A DNA stretch of 64,000 nt from Acestrorhynchus altus (Eukaryota; Chordata; Actinopteri; Characiformes; Acestrorhynchidae): the NCBI GenBank assembly GCA_034509495.1, contig JAVGWO010000026.1, positions 182,001 to 246,000 on the forward strand, read 5' to 3'. Below, one piece after another: positions 46,201-52,560 of this stretch. The stretch's first letter is position 1. Every line of letters begins with the position of its first letter. Made by a program: the position numbers and the translations under genes. Under the pieces are notes generated by a model. That model saw nothing but the letters and a program-made list of their open reading frames with translations. It was not told where the DNA came from and ran no database searches.

Positions 46201-46529
46201 TATTATTGTCATCATTATTGTTGTTATTGTTATTATTATAATTGTTGTTTTTATTATTATTATTATTATTATTAAATGAGTGACAGATGCTCCTCTGCTG
46301 GTTGTAGTGGATTGTGTCTGGGAGTGATGTTGTCCTCCCTGTGAGACGCAGGGCTGACAGAGTTAAAGGCTTTACCCCCCCGGTCCTCTCTCCTACCCCG
46401 CTCCACGCACCTGTCCTGCGTGTCTCCGCTCTCCGGTGTGGGAGCCGCTGCAGCTCCGACGCCCCGCGGTTTCCTCGGTATTGGCGGAGCCGCGCTGCTC
46501 TCGGAGCCCGAGCTCAGTTGTCTGTCCAT
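25710..46529 (-). CDS. mtmr1: Myotubularin-related protein 1, fifteen coding exons
   Basis: Phosphoinositide 3-phosphatase that removes the 3-phosphate from PI3P and PI(3,5)P2. Exons in transcript order: 46411-46529, 42666-42771, 33615-33690, 33430-33524, 33233-33340, 31301-31402, 31111-31194, 30837-30986, 29031-29219, 27927-28112, 27560-27766, 26939-27031, 26695-26808, 26383-26559, 25710-25877. Total 1974 nt, 657 residues (human about 665). The order is a variable N-terminus (1-40), PH-GRAM domain (about 90-200), the phosphatase core with HCSDGWDR (catalytic Cys about 429), coiled coil (about 605-630) and a Ser-rich tail ending HTTV, a class I PDZ-ligand form. The DSPTGSHVEWCKQLIAATIS segment is diagnostic of MTMR1 and separates it from mtm1 next door. 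It lies between cd99l2 and mtm1, as in human. Confidence 0.96.
26383..26559 (-). CDS. mtmr1: mtmr1 coding exon 14
   Basis: 177 nt, acceptor tcctag, donor CCACAG|gtgatc. Encodes SKTVSLWSYINSQPEDFTNP through LELWVRYYVRWHPRMRPQ. Confidence 0.95.
26588..26622. repeat. (GA)n then G-run
   Basis: A GA microsatellite followed by about a dozen Gs, just upstream of mtmr1 exon 14's acceptor on the gene strand. Confidence 0.9.
26695..26808 (-). CDS. mtmr1: mtmr1 coding exon 13
   Basis: 114 nt, acceptor gttcctccag, donor GAAAAG|gtatga. Encodes FPSAFEFNELFLITILDHLY and SCLFGTFLYNSEQERMEK, part of the SET-interacting region. Confidence 0.95.
26939..27031 (-). CDS. mtmr1: mtmr1 coding exon 12
   Basis: 93 nt, acceptor tcttcacag, donor CGACAG|gtgagg. 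Encodes HVGHGDENHANAERSPLFVQ and IDCVWQMTRQ, a highly conserved myotubularin block. Confidence 0.95.
27147..27250. repeat. Compound (CT)n-(TA)n-purine tract
   Basis: CT units (27147-27171), TA units (27173-27196) and then a GAAA/GA-rich stretch in mtmr1 intron 11. Confidence 0.9.
27560..27766 (-). CDS. mtmr1: mtmr1 coding exon 11 (active site)
   Basis: 207 nt, acceptor tgtttgcag, donor GCTTCG|gtgaga. Carries the P-loop HCSDGWDRTAQ: catalytic Cys, the two Asp residues typical of active myotubularins, and the phosphate-binding Arg. Ends EWISFGHKFAS. The enzyme is predicted to be active. Confidence 0.97.
27927..28112 (-). CDS. mtmr1: mtmr1 coding exon 10
   Basis: 186 nt, acceptor tcctcatcag, donor ATCAGG|gtaaac, phase 0-0. 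Encodes TKDGGYENVNFYHHVEF, then IPNMHVMRDSLRKLKEVVYP, ending HWLDYIR. Confidence 0.94.
28205..28457. mobile_element. hAT-type MITE with 8-bp target-site duplication
   Basis: Starts taaggctggtgagtatat and ends aaattgcccagcccta. The flanks agtggaag at 28197-28204 and 28458-28465 match exactly, which marks a hAT-type insertion. Related to the copies at 10.1 and 24.8 kb. Lies in mtmr1 intron 9. Confidence 0.75.
28629..28964 (-). mobile_element. Tc1-like transposase fragment
   Basis: The minus strand reads AHQNWTFEGCRSIVWSAESK, the conserved Tc1 block around the second catalytic acidic residue (usually WSDESKF; here Asp is replaced by Ala). The right end cctaataaagtgctcag resembles the terminal repeat of a common fish Tc1-like family. 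Truncated and inactive. Confidence 0.65.
29031..29219 (-). CDS. mtmr1: mtmr1 coding exon 9
   Basis: 189 nt, acceptor tgtgctag, donor AATAAG|gtaaaa, phase 0-0. Encodes VLSWIHPETQATIVRCSQPL and ends SAADTNK. It is one codon longer than the mtm1 equivalent. Confidence 0.95.
29478..30511 (+). mobile_element. Rex3-like (RTE) LINE, 5'-truncated
   Basis: The + strand encodes reverse-transcriptase blocks LFPVHVGLRQGCPLS, SSLLFADDVVLMAS (catalytic ADD), FKYLGVLFTSGG and the C-terminal RWLGHLFRMPPGR through WASLLRLLPPRPGPG. The frame is kept across one TAG stop at 30010-30012, where a short deletion also seems to remove residues. A very short 3' end runs into a (GATG)n tail at about 30468-30511, typical of Rex3. 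It lies antisense in mtmr1 intron 8. Confidence 0.85.
30463..30511 (+). repeat. (GATG)n tail of the Rex3-like LINE
   Basis: About eleven GATG units directly after the LINE's stop codon; this is the element's own 3' tail and not an independent microsatellite. Confidence 0.85.
30837..30986 (-). CDS. mtmr1: mtmr1 coding exon 8
   Basis: 150 nt, acceptor taatatccag, donor ATACCG|gtcagt, phase 0-0. Encodes GLPNESWTISKINSNYEVC to RVASFRAKHRIP, the start of the phosphatase domain. Confidence 0.95.
31111..31194 (-). CDS. mtmr1: mtmr1 coding exon 7
   Basis: 84 nt, acceptor ttttccag, donor AGACAG|gttctg, phase 0-0. Encodes PLFAFQYKEEYPVDGWKVYD, the linker after the GRAM domain. Confidence 0.93.
31301..31402 (-). 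CDS. mtmr1: mtmr1 coding exon 6
   Basis: 102 nt, acceptor actctcag, donor AATCTG|gtgagt, phase 0-0. Encodes DMRSPRFAYKKEEH to KHAFPLSNNL. Human reads DMRNLRLAYKQEEQ here, so the R-S-P change and the ETLT variant are local divergence. Confidence 0.93.
31403..33232 (-). other. mtmr1: mtmr1 intron 5
   Basis: About 1.8 kb without exon. A C-run occurs at about 33040-33050. No repeat family is recognised. Confidence 0.5.
33233..33340 (-). CDS. mtmr1: mtmr1 coding exon 5 (PH-GRAM)
   Basis: 108 nt, acceptor ttctcag, donor TGCAAG|gtgaga, phase 0-0. Encodes DPHFVLDVNLGAISRLE through GMEIVCK. Confidence 0.95.
33430..33524 (-). CDS. mtmr1: mtmr1 coding exon 4 (PH-GRAM)
   Basis: 95 nt, acceptor cctgtgtag, donor GAGCGG|gtaatt. 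Encodes KDVMYICPFNGAVTGTLTVT and the next beta strands of the GRAM domain. It has the same length as the equivalent mtm1 exon. Confidence 0.95.
33615..33690 (-). CDS. mtmr1: mtmr1 coding exon 3
   Basis: Acceptor gtgtagcag, donor GCACTG|gtaaat, 76 nt, phase 0 to 1. Encodes VVKDMQRAVPLDEVPLVPGE, matching the human EEAPLFPGESIK stretch before the GRAM domain. Confidence 0.9.
34125..34187 (-). CDS. mtmr1: mtmr1 candidate alternative exon with GC-AG intron
   Basis: 63 nt (21 codons), acceptor tgtgttcag, donor CTGGG|gcaagt. It fits phase 0 between exons 2 and 3 and encodes an acidic peptide (DSSEEHGYQCDSDSELPPHT). Mammalian MTMR1 has alternative cassette exons at this same place (between its exons 2 and 3). 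The donor is of the rare GC type with otherwise strong consensus. Confidence 0.5.
34227..34261. repeat. (GA)n microsatellite
   Basis: GA repeat about 40 bp upstream (gene strand) of the candidate alternative mtmr1 exon. On the transcript it is a CU-rich tract, which could help polypyrimidine-tract recognition of that exon. Confidence 0.9.
36640..37590 (+). repeat. Diverged direct duplication
   Basis: About 36820-36920 and 37480-37586 share ctagttaaggaacttaatac, atttatttattttatttata and tatcacaccacaacagcaca with small indels; the similarity extends upstream (ggagctggaggaacagatg vs ggaactggagaagcagctg). The spacer holds aataaaatatacatttagtg followed by gcgccgag, which looks LTR-like. Possibly the two ends of one old insertion. 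Confidence 0.5.
38160..38825. repeat. Dispersed MITE-like repeat
   Basis: Contains ctccacagcctagtggtggg and ctttatacccctctagccc, words of a repeat common in fish, and ends tccacaaatgtttggacg...agtgta, a terminal repeat also present near 1812 (acatttggacatatag...agtgta). Non-coding. Confidence 0.5.
39015..39222. repeat. Foldback (imperfect inverted repeat)
   Basis: Left arm ccaacccaaatctaacacac, right arm gatgggtgggttagggttgg, with outer arms attccaacccttctc and gcggggttagaaacc. It resembles a common palindromic fish repeat; related words occur at 49158 and 53005. Confidence 0.5.
40200..40780 (+). repeat. Dispersed repeat, copy B
   Basis: Second, same-orientation copy of the 2.2-2.9 kb repeat: tttattgtgtgataaattatcag, gtggggctgatgatgtcactg, agaggaaaatgag, aataataaaggattgg. 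It has a short internal duplication of gatgatgtcactgat. Confidence 0.6.
41288..41802 (+). mobile_element. LTR-like or retroelement end
   Basis: Pyrimidine-rich sequence from tgtcagcaatgacagc to aaacgtgaca with a TATA-like tgtataaatag (about 41550) and aataaaacc (about 41740). The layout of promoter, AATAAA and TG...CA ends suggests a solo LTR. I see no matching target-site duplication, so this is tentative. Confidence 0.35.
42666..42771 (-). CDS. mtmr1: mtmr1 coding exon 2
   Basis: Acceptor ctatttcag, donor ACAAG|gtgagc. With the two bases of exon 1 it restores DSPTGSHVEWCKQL, near-identical to human. Ends phase 0 at SREYK. Confidence 0.95.
43150..43625 (-). mobile_element. Decayed Tc1-like transposase fragment
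   Basis: Words such as gttctgttctgagctgatag, gatttctgctcttgtag and tagcctttctatcagctcc, in this order, match the complement of the Tc1-like family whose fragment lies at 28.6 kb (gttctgttcttagcttatag there). Coding potential is lost. Confidence 0.5.
43715..44360. repeat. 21-bp minisatellite, about 30 copies
   Basis: Unit ggtgtactataatggtataat with variants (aaggtgta, tagtgta, attatta). Adjacent variants alternate over long stretches, giving a 42-bp higher-order period. The 21-bp unit keeps frames open, producing spurious proteins of 227 residues (+) and 281 residues (-) made of YYNGI and YTIIVH repeats. Confidence 0.95.
44405..44685. repeat. Long inverted repeat / foldback
   Basis: The left arm (about 44405-44480: gccacgcccaccc, gccaactttaag, ccaaacatggt, then ctgtttcaagtgcacag) is the near-perfect reverse complement of the right arm (about 44607-44685), with a loop of roughly 125 bp. 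It could be a MITE or palindromic element. Transcribed mtmr1 pre-mRNA would form a long hairpin. Confidence 0.8.
45695..46275. repeat. TNN (ATT/GTT/ATC) trinucleotide array
   Basis: About 580 bp almost entirely of att, gtt, gtc and atc triplets, with partial higher-order repeats such as attgtcatcattattgttg. It gives long low-complexity ORFs in several frames, which are artefacts. It ends about 135 bp inside mtmr1 intron 1. Confidence 0.95.
46411..46529 (-). CDS. mtmr1: mtmr1 coding exon 1
   Basis: ATG in a good Kozak context (gggacATGg). Encodes MDRQLSSGSESSAAPPIPRK and an Ala/Gly/Pro-rich stretch, ending GGACAG|gtgcgt in phase 2. Human MTMR1 also starts MDR followed by Ala/Gly/Pro-rich sequence. 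Confidence 0.88.
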
Positions 46530-46790
46530 GTCCCGCGCAGTCCGGCTGGCTGACCGTGTATGTGGGGCAGAGGGGCGCTGCTCGTTATTGTGAGGATGCC
46601 ATAACCCTGCGCCCTTCGCCTCCCCCCTCCCTCCCTCCCTCCGCCGGACGTCGTCACCGCTTCCTGTAGCGTCTCATCCTCGTTCCCTCACTCTCAGCGC
46701 AGCAGCACAGCGGGCTGGAGACTCGGCTCATAGAACCGACTCCACGGTCGGCGAGTCACTGATTCACTGTGTCCCCGCACACATGGGCTG
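46530..46790 (-). promoter_or_regulatory. mtmr1: mtmr1 promoter / CpG-rich 5' region
   Basis: GC- and CpG-rich block upstream of the mtmr1 ATG. It has a CRE-like gacgtcgtcacc and an ETS-like core (gcttcctg, that is AGGAAG on the gene strand) at about 46645-46670. No TATA box. The CpG-rich stretch extends through exon 1 (46370-46530). Confidence 0.5.
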
Positions 46791-47141
46791 TGGATTATGG
46801 GTAATCTTTAAAATGCAGACACTGTGGAGAGGATTTACCATTAAAATATTTTATTACATCTACACGTCCTTACTTTTAACATTTTCAGCTGCGTGTATTA
46901 AACAGTGAGTATATATATGTATGAATATTCTCCCCTTAATATTCTGTGATTATTTGAAATATATTGAAAAAGGTTCAGTGAACCGGTTGAAAGGGATTCG
47001 GTTACTGGTGCACAAAAGACTCAGTCAGGAGCATCTTCTAACACCTCACTGCATGTCTCCCATTTCTCCAGTCTTCATCACCACCTTTATCACCGAACCG
47101 AGACCGGTCTGCCCAAACAGAGTTCAGTAGCCTCTGTTCAC

Positions 47142-47374
47142 TGACTGATTTTATTGAATCACTGATTTTTATTGAATCACTTATTGATTTTATTGAATCA
47201 CTGATTTTATTGAATCGCTGTTTAATTTTATTCAATCACTGATTTTATTCAATCACTGATTTTATTCAATCACTGTTTGATTTTATTGAATCACTCTCTG
47301 ATTTTATTGAATCACTCTCTGATTTAATTGAATCACTGTCTGATTTTATTGAATCGCTGTTTGATTTTATTTCA
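47142..47374. repeat. Tandem repeat, unit about 17-22 bp
   Basis: Repeats of gattttattgaatcactg with variable spacing. Not perfectly periodic. Confidence 0.85.
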
Positions 47375-47384
47375 GACGGCACAT

Positions 47385-47580
47385 TCTATAGCAGGACATT
47401 AACCAGCACATCCTAAAGTAGCTGGCACACAAACAGGCACATTCTATAGCAGCTGGCACACCATCCAGCACACAGAAAAGCAGTTTGCATATCCTCAAGC
47501 AGCCAGCACACCAAACAGCACATTATAAAGCAGCCAATACACAAAATGACACAGCATCCGCCGCATCAAAAAGCAGCCAG
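47385..47580. repeat. Degenerate tandem repeat, unit about 40 bp
   Basis: Repeated words agcagctggcaca, agcacatt and aaagcagcc at roughly 40-bp spacing, directly after the previous array. Confidence 0.6.
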
Positions 47581-47814
47581 AACATTAACATTGAAAAATT
47601 GATTTGGGATTTAATTGTTGACTACATACAATGTTGAGAACTACTAAAACACCTTTCTTCATTTGTTCCAAAATCAAGTGTTAAAAAAGTTTATCTACCT
47701 TTTGTTAAAGTAACTATCTTCACTGTCCAGGCAAGTCTTATCACATTTAATTGCATTCAGCCACAAGAGCATTAGTGAGGTCAGAATGTTGGATGTACAC
47801 CACCTCACCTCAAC

Positions 47815-48250
47815 TGTAGCTGCCCATATCAGATTCAAAACCTTGATCTGGCCTACAAAGCCAAAAATGGACCAGCACCTCCGTACATGATGACAAAGAG
47901 CCCTTCGAGCTTCGAGTACAGCTTGGCGTGACCCACCATCCCTCAGATTACAAGGAAAACATATATCCAGACTCTTTTCTGTTCTGGCACCAAAATGGTG
48001 GAATGAACTTCCCTTGGGGGTCTGAACAGCTGAGCCCCTCACTGTGTTCAAACAAAAACTGAAGACTCATCTGTTTCAAGAGTATTCAACTCCATAGAGA
48101 TTTTTTCTCAATCTTGTTAGTCCCGAAACCAACATTTGTTTTTGACAGGATCTAAGTGTGAGGAATCTCTGGATTCTAGCCTCATCTACTAACTAAGGAT
48201 ATTTTCTTTTGTAAGTCGCTCTGGATAAGGCCGTATGCTGTAAAATGTAA
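47815..48250 (+). mobile_element. L2-like LINE 3' end
   Basis: Words characteristic of fish L2-type LINE ends: caaagccaaaaatggaccag, ttctggcaccaaaatggtgg, aactgaagactcatctgttt and the terminal tgtaagtcgctctggataag. Coding frames are broken. Confidence 0.75.
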
Positions 48251-49157
48251 ACATACATATTGTAACACAGAATAAATAGGTCAACTGGGTACCAGTTTTG
48301 TCCTCGGGTTCCATGTTGGCCCCACATGTGGATGCCCACGTGCCTAATGAGACCCAGGAAGTAAATACGCACAGGCCCAAGCCCAACTGGAAACCACCCA
48401 ACTCAAATGAAACCCACAAGAGCCTCTTGGCAGGAAGATCTGTGCTTTTGTTTGTGTATCCTTTTCAACAGTTTGGGGAAGGTTAGTGTTCTGGCTAATG
48501 AATGTATGGGTTGGTGTTGCTGATTCAGCATTTGATTCTTGTTTTCTGATACTTAAAATAAATAATAAATAATGACCTACAGTTTGAACACAAATTATCC
48601 AGCTTGGTGTCCTGCAAAACATCTACAGATAACCTTTAAACATATCATCAGCCAGACCATTTTTTTTTCTTTTCAAAGTTGGACATATGGGTGTCCTTCA
48701 TGGTTAAAATGTTCTGGCTTGGGGCTTCAGGCAGGCCTAAGCTGATAAAAAATATAAAATCATGCAACTATGTTATGTAATGTAATGTAATCTTATGAAC
48801 ATTAATATATAAACAAATCTACAAAGACTAATAAATAACTTTAGGACATATTCACCCTATCTAATATACTATTGACTTTTGTATATAACATGGGGATCTC
48901 ATAATAAGGTGAAGAACATTGTCCACATAAATACAGCATTATTTAAAATACTTTTGATCAAGTGAAGTGTGAATCTTTTGCAAAGATATCACAAACAACA
49001 TCTAAAGACTTAATTAACAGTCATCTGACATTATACAAAGAGGTCTTCACAAGATGCTTTTTCTACTGTTAGTGTTAATTTTTTATTTACATTATAGTGA
49101 CATTATAAGTAGTTGGTGCTGTAATCTTGATTGGGATGATCTGGTTATAAATATGCG

Positions 49158-49210
49158 CAGTGTTTCCCAACCCAGGTGTGCCTCCAGGAACAGGGTTGGG
49201 AAACACTGTC
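49158..49210. repeat. Short perfect inverted repeat
   Basis: cagtgtttcccaaccc and its exact complement gggttgggaaacactg separated by about 20 bp. It resembles the tip of the foldback family seen at 39.0 and 53.0 kb. Confidence 0.75.
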
Positions 49211-49213
49211 CTA

Positions 49214-50135
49214 GATTGAGAAGAGGTAGTACAGTGCAATGCCCATCTCTTTTGATGTGTGAAAAATGGGTCTGGAAGTAGCTGAATTTATAAGAGTATA
49301 GAAGTGCATGGTTGTATGTGTCTACCAAGAAATTCTCATCAGAACTGTGTCCTGGACAACGGGTGTTTCTCAGCTTCTGAATGAAAATCACTGCACTTCC
49401 AGGCAAAAACTACATCTAGAAGTCAGTGCAGGTGCTTCACATCCATTTTCTGAAACACCACACCACAGGTCACTGCACACCATGAACAGTGGCACACTAG
49501 AGACATTTGCTCAGTTCTGCTTACCAAGTTGCCCAGTTAAAGTAGGTATAGACACACATTGATTGGACCATTCAAGACTGGAACTATTATATATTATTAT
49601 TATTATTATTATATATTATCTGGTCAGATGAATCTCATTCCTCAAAGTGGACCTCAGGAACCCTTCCATGAGAACTGTGTTCAAGGTGTGGTTCAGGCTG
49701 AAGTAGGCCCTGTGACAGGTTTTATGTTGAAATTGTTACTTTGGTTGAGGTGACCATACATTTGAACCACAATACCTTCATTGAGCTGCTGGACAACTAG
49801 GTTTTGTCTTTCACTCTTCATATTATCAAGGAACACAAGGAACGTTCCTATTCCTGTATTTCAAGATTACAATTCTCACATTCACAGGGCTGCAACTGTG
49901 ACTGATTGGCATGATGAATATCTTAACTGATCGGCAAAATCCCCAAATATGAATCCTCTTGGCAATCAGTGGGATTACTGGGAACAATGAGTAAAACATT
50001 AGGAAAGGCTTCCATGTAATCTGTCTGAACCTCACAATTCTTTGAATGCCTGAACACTGATGTCACCTACATCTAGAAACTTGACCAATCCATGCCGAGT
50101 CCATGCACCCGCCATTTGTGCTTGTGGGGGTATTT
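49214..50135 (+). mobile_element. Decayed Tc1/mariner-type transposase copy
   Basis: In broken frames I read the WSDESH-type catalytic motif (about 49620: tggtcagatgaatctcattc) and SPNMNPLGNQWDYW (about 49935-49980), the equivalent of the conserved SPDLNPIE-x-W block. A (TTA)n tract interrupts it near 49590. The window's first ~170 bases look like its 5' part. Confidence 0.55.
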
Positions 50136-52392
50136 TACATTATACGGTACACTTCATTCAAAGGTGACTGATATTTATCTTAGAAGAATGAAAAAATAAT
50201 TCAGTCTGGTTAAACTGCCTATGCCAACTTTGGGTGAACAAAACAATCTGGAGAGCTGCAACCCTTGAGATCCACACACAATGCCTCCTACATGCATTGC
50301 AGACTCCAGCATTAGCAGCAGGACAGAAATAATTATTGAAGAAAACTGAAAAGAGGCAACAAGTGAGAAGAAAACTCCCACATCATCATCATATGTGTGA
50401 AATCTTTAAATTAATTTAATCAGCATTATTTACAGAACAATAGGCGGCTATCAAACAGTGGAGCATAGATGAGGGAAAACAGAACACGAAAGCTGATCCC
50501 TAAAACAAAACAAAAAAAAGCCCAAACGGCACAAAGATAATGTCAGATAAAGGACCCCCCTCTGAAAAGAAAAGGGAAATAAGGAAACATATGAGTGCAG
50601 AGTTCCTTCACTCAGTCACACACAGAGTAAAGGGATTGAGAACAAAAATTCCCTACAGACAAAACATTCTGAGAGTCCTCAGATATATGATGTCCTAAAG
50701 CAAACCTAAATGCCCGTTAAGTAAAGAAATATTATGATGTCCACTAATTACCAACAATTCAACCAATCAAAACACGTTTGCTTATTACTTTCCTTTGTAT
50801 AAAACTGTCAAATTTTACACTGAATAAAATAATTATATTTTACAACAATAGAACTTTCAACAGTAAAATAGGCTTTGTTGAGGTAATTACATAGTTATGG
50901 TACTTGTACAAAATAAAAAATAGATTTTCCCCCCAAAACACAACCAACAGCAAAGCATTTCTGTTTGTTGCTTTTTTCTTCTTCTTCATCATCATCTCAC
51001 AATATGGTTTAAACTTCATCTCCTCATTGAGGCCAAAGACTTCAAAAAGGTACGCTTTTCTGAGGCAGCATTAGTTATGGCACCAAGGTGCCCCAATGAG
51101 CTCATCCCAGATCTGGTACGTCCAGTTTTATTGCCAGTCTTAATCAGTATATGCAACAGGTAGAACTGACTATTTTGGAACAGCTCAATAGGGCAGCTTC
51201 TCCCAACATGTTTTATGTTTTTTTGTTTCAGCTTCAGCTCGTTTGGAACACCTAATTCCCATCCATAGGAAGGGACCCAAACCATAGCGTCCAAAGCATC
51301 CGAAGCATCCGTGGCGATTGTACTGACTACAATTTAAGAGGTAACCCGAAGCCGTTGGTGCATGGTGACTCAAGAGCGATCCTGTCAATCAAAAACAGAA
51401 AGCTAAAAGAAATCAATCCTTCATTGCCACTGATGCCGCCTACAGAAAAAAAAACAAAAATCAAACAAACAAAAAGGTTTTGCTTATAAAATATCTACTT
51501 GAGGTTAGAGAATTCCTCACACAGAAAAAGGCACAGAACTGGTCTCTATAGCCCCAAAAACCCTGGTTCTGTTTGATAAGCGCATCCAAAGCATTTTTCA
51601 GGACATCATCCTACCAAACTGCAGACATGTCTATCGTGAGCAGCCATTGTCCTGTATGCTTGAAACGTTAAAATGACATTCTCACACACTCGCGCACAAA
51701 AATACAGTCTTGCTCACTCGAGACAAATGTTTCGTGGTCAGACATTCGAGATCATGTCACAAAACTCAATCGAGTCTACAACACTGACAAGAGATTGCTC
51801 AAAGTACCAGAAGGTTGGAACCTCTGGCTGAGTTTGAAGTGAATGGACTGTACACGAGCAAAAGCCAACAGCTTATCATAAACCAGACACTATTTCAGAA
51901 GGTAGTGACATCCACCATAAATGAACCATTCAGAACATCTCTTTTCACGTTTAATAACTAGCTCAATCTAGTCTAGGAGTCAAAATACTTTTTTTTTTTT
52001 CCCCCCAAATTCTCCCTGGACATTTATTGTCTTGTGACTGCAGCACATATTTGCATACACATCCAGAATACCTCACATACCTACCAACCACTTACATCCC
52101 ACTTACAACCCTTCATCTAGCAATAGCAAGTGAACAGGGTTTAGGAAGAGCTAAAGGCTTTTGGCCGCAAGTCATTCATCAGTACACATAAAACACATAT
52201 ATCACCATCTGTTTAAGGCTTCTCGTCCATGTCACAACATGACTGACTTGCGCTATGAAGGCCGTATTGTGACGTTATTGCATAATTGTGTATTTTTTCT
52301 GTTACTTGTTAAGGTCAATGTTACTACGGTTTGTGTTATTATTATTACTATTGCTATGTACAAACGTCCCGCGTGTTGCTGTGCCTGTAAGT

Positions 52393-52560
52393 TCAGAAAG
52401 GTGTCTGCAGGTGTGTGATGTGCTGATTGGGTGAGGCAGCATTGGGGGTGGAGCTGTTGGTGAGGTGGGTGGAGTCCGACAGCTGCAGCTCCTCCAGCTT
52501 CTTGAGATACTGATCTCGAAGCTCAAGGAGCTCCTTGTAGCGCTGCTCCACTGGACTTTG
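52393..52560 (-). CDS. mtm1: mtm1 terminal exon 15
   Basis: 168 nt with stop, acceptor ttttggcag. Encodes the coiled coil QSPVEQRYKELLELRDQYLK, then KLEELQLSDS, and ends HLQTPF. Human MTM1 reads EELQLANS...HVQTHF, which fixes the identity as mtm1. Confidence 0.95.
   Translation of the reverse strand, partial: QSPVEQRYKELLELRDQYLKKLEELQLSDSTHLTNSSTPNAASPNQHITHLQTPF

Larger units (their letters stand above)
42772..46410 (-). other. mtmr1: mtmr1 intron 1
   Basis: Holds a decayed Tc1-like fragment (43150-43625), the 21-bp minisatellite, the inverted repeat at 44405-44685 and the TNN array. About 44700-45690 is AT-rich and otherwise unassigned. Confidence 0.55.
46791..52392. other. Intergenic region between mtmr1 and mtm1
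   Basis: Holds two short tandem arrays (47142-47580), an L2-like LINE 3' end, a short perfect inverted repeat at 49158-49210, a decayed Tc1/mariner copy (49214-50135) and the probable mtm1 3' UTR on its right side. A minus-strand AATAAA (tttatt at 52023-52028) could end an mtm1 3' UTR of about 370 nt. No gene is recognised. Confidence 0.5.

Noticed and set aside
45646..46279. Poly-Leu/Ile/Tyr and poly-Asn ORFs
   Set aside because: Translations of the TNN array.
46272..46410. Extension of the mtmr1 exon 1 ORF to 46272
   Set aside because: The consensus donor GGACAG|gtgcgt at 46411 joins exon 2 in phase and restores the conserved DSPTGSHVEW; the extension is intron.
25710..46529. Assigning this gene to mtm1 instead of mtmr1
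   Set aside because: The DSPTGSHVEWCKQ segment, C-terminal HTTV and position next to cd99l2 fit MTMR1; the QTPF tail and VGMSGKRNKDDE at 52.4-63.4 kb fit MTM1.
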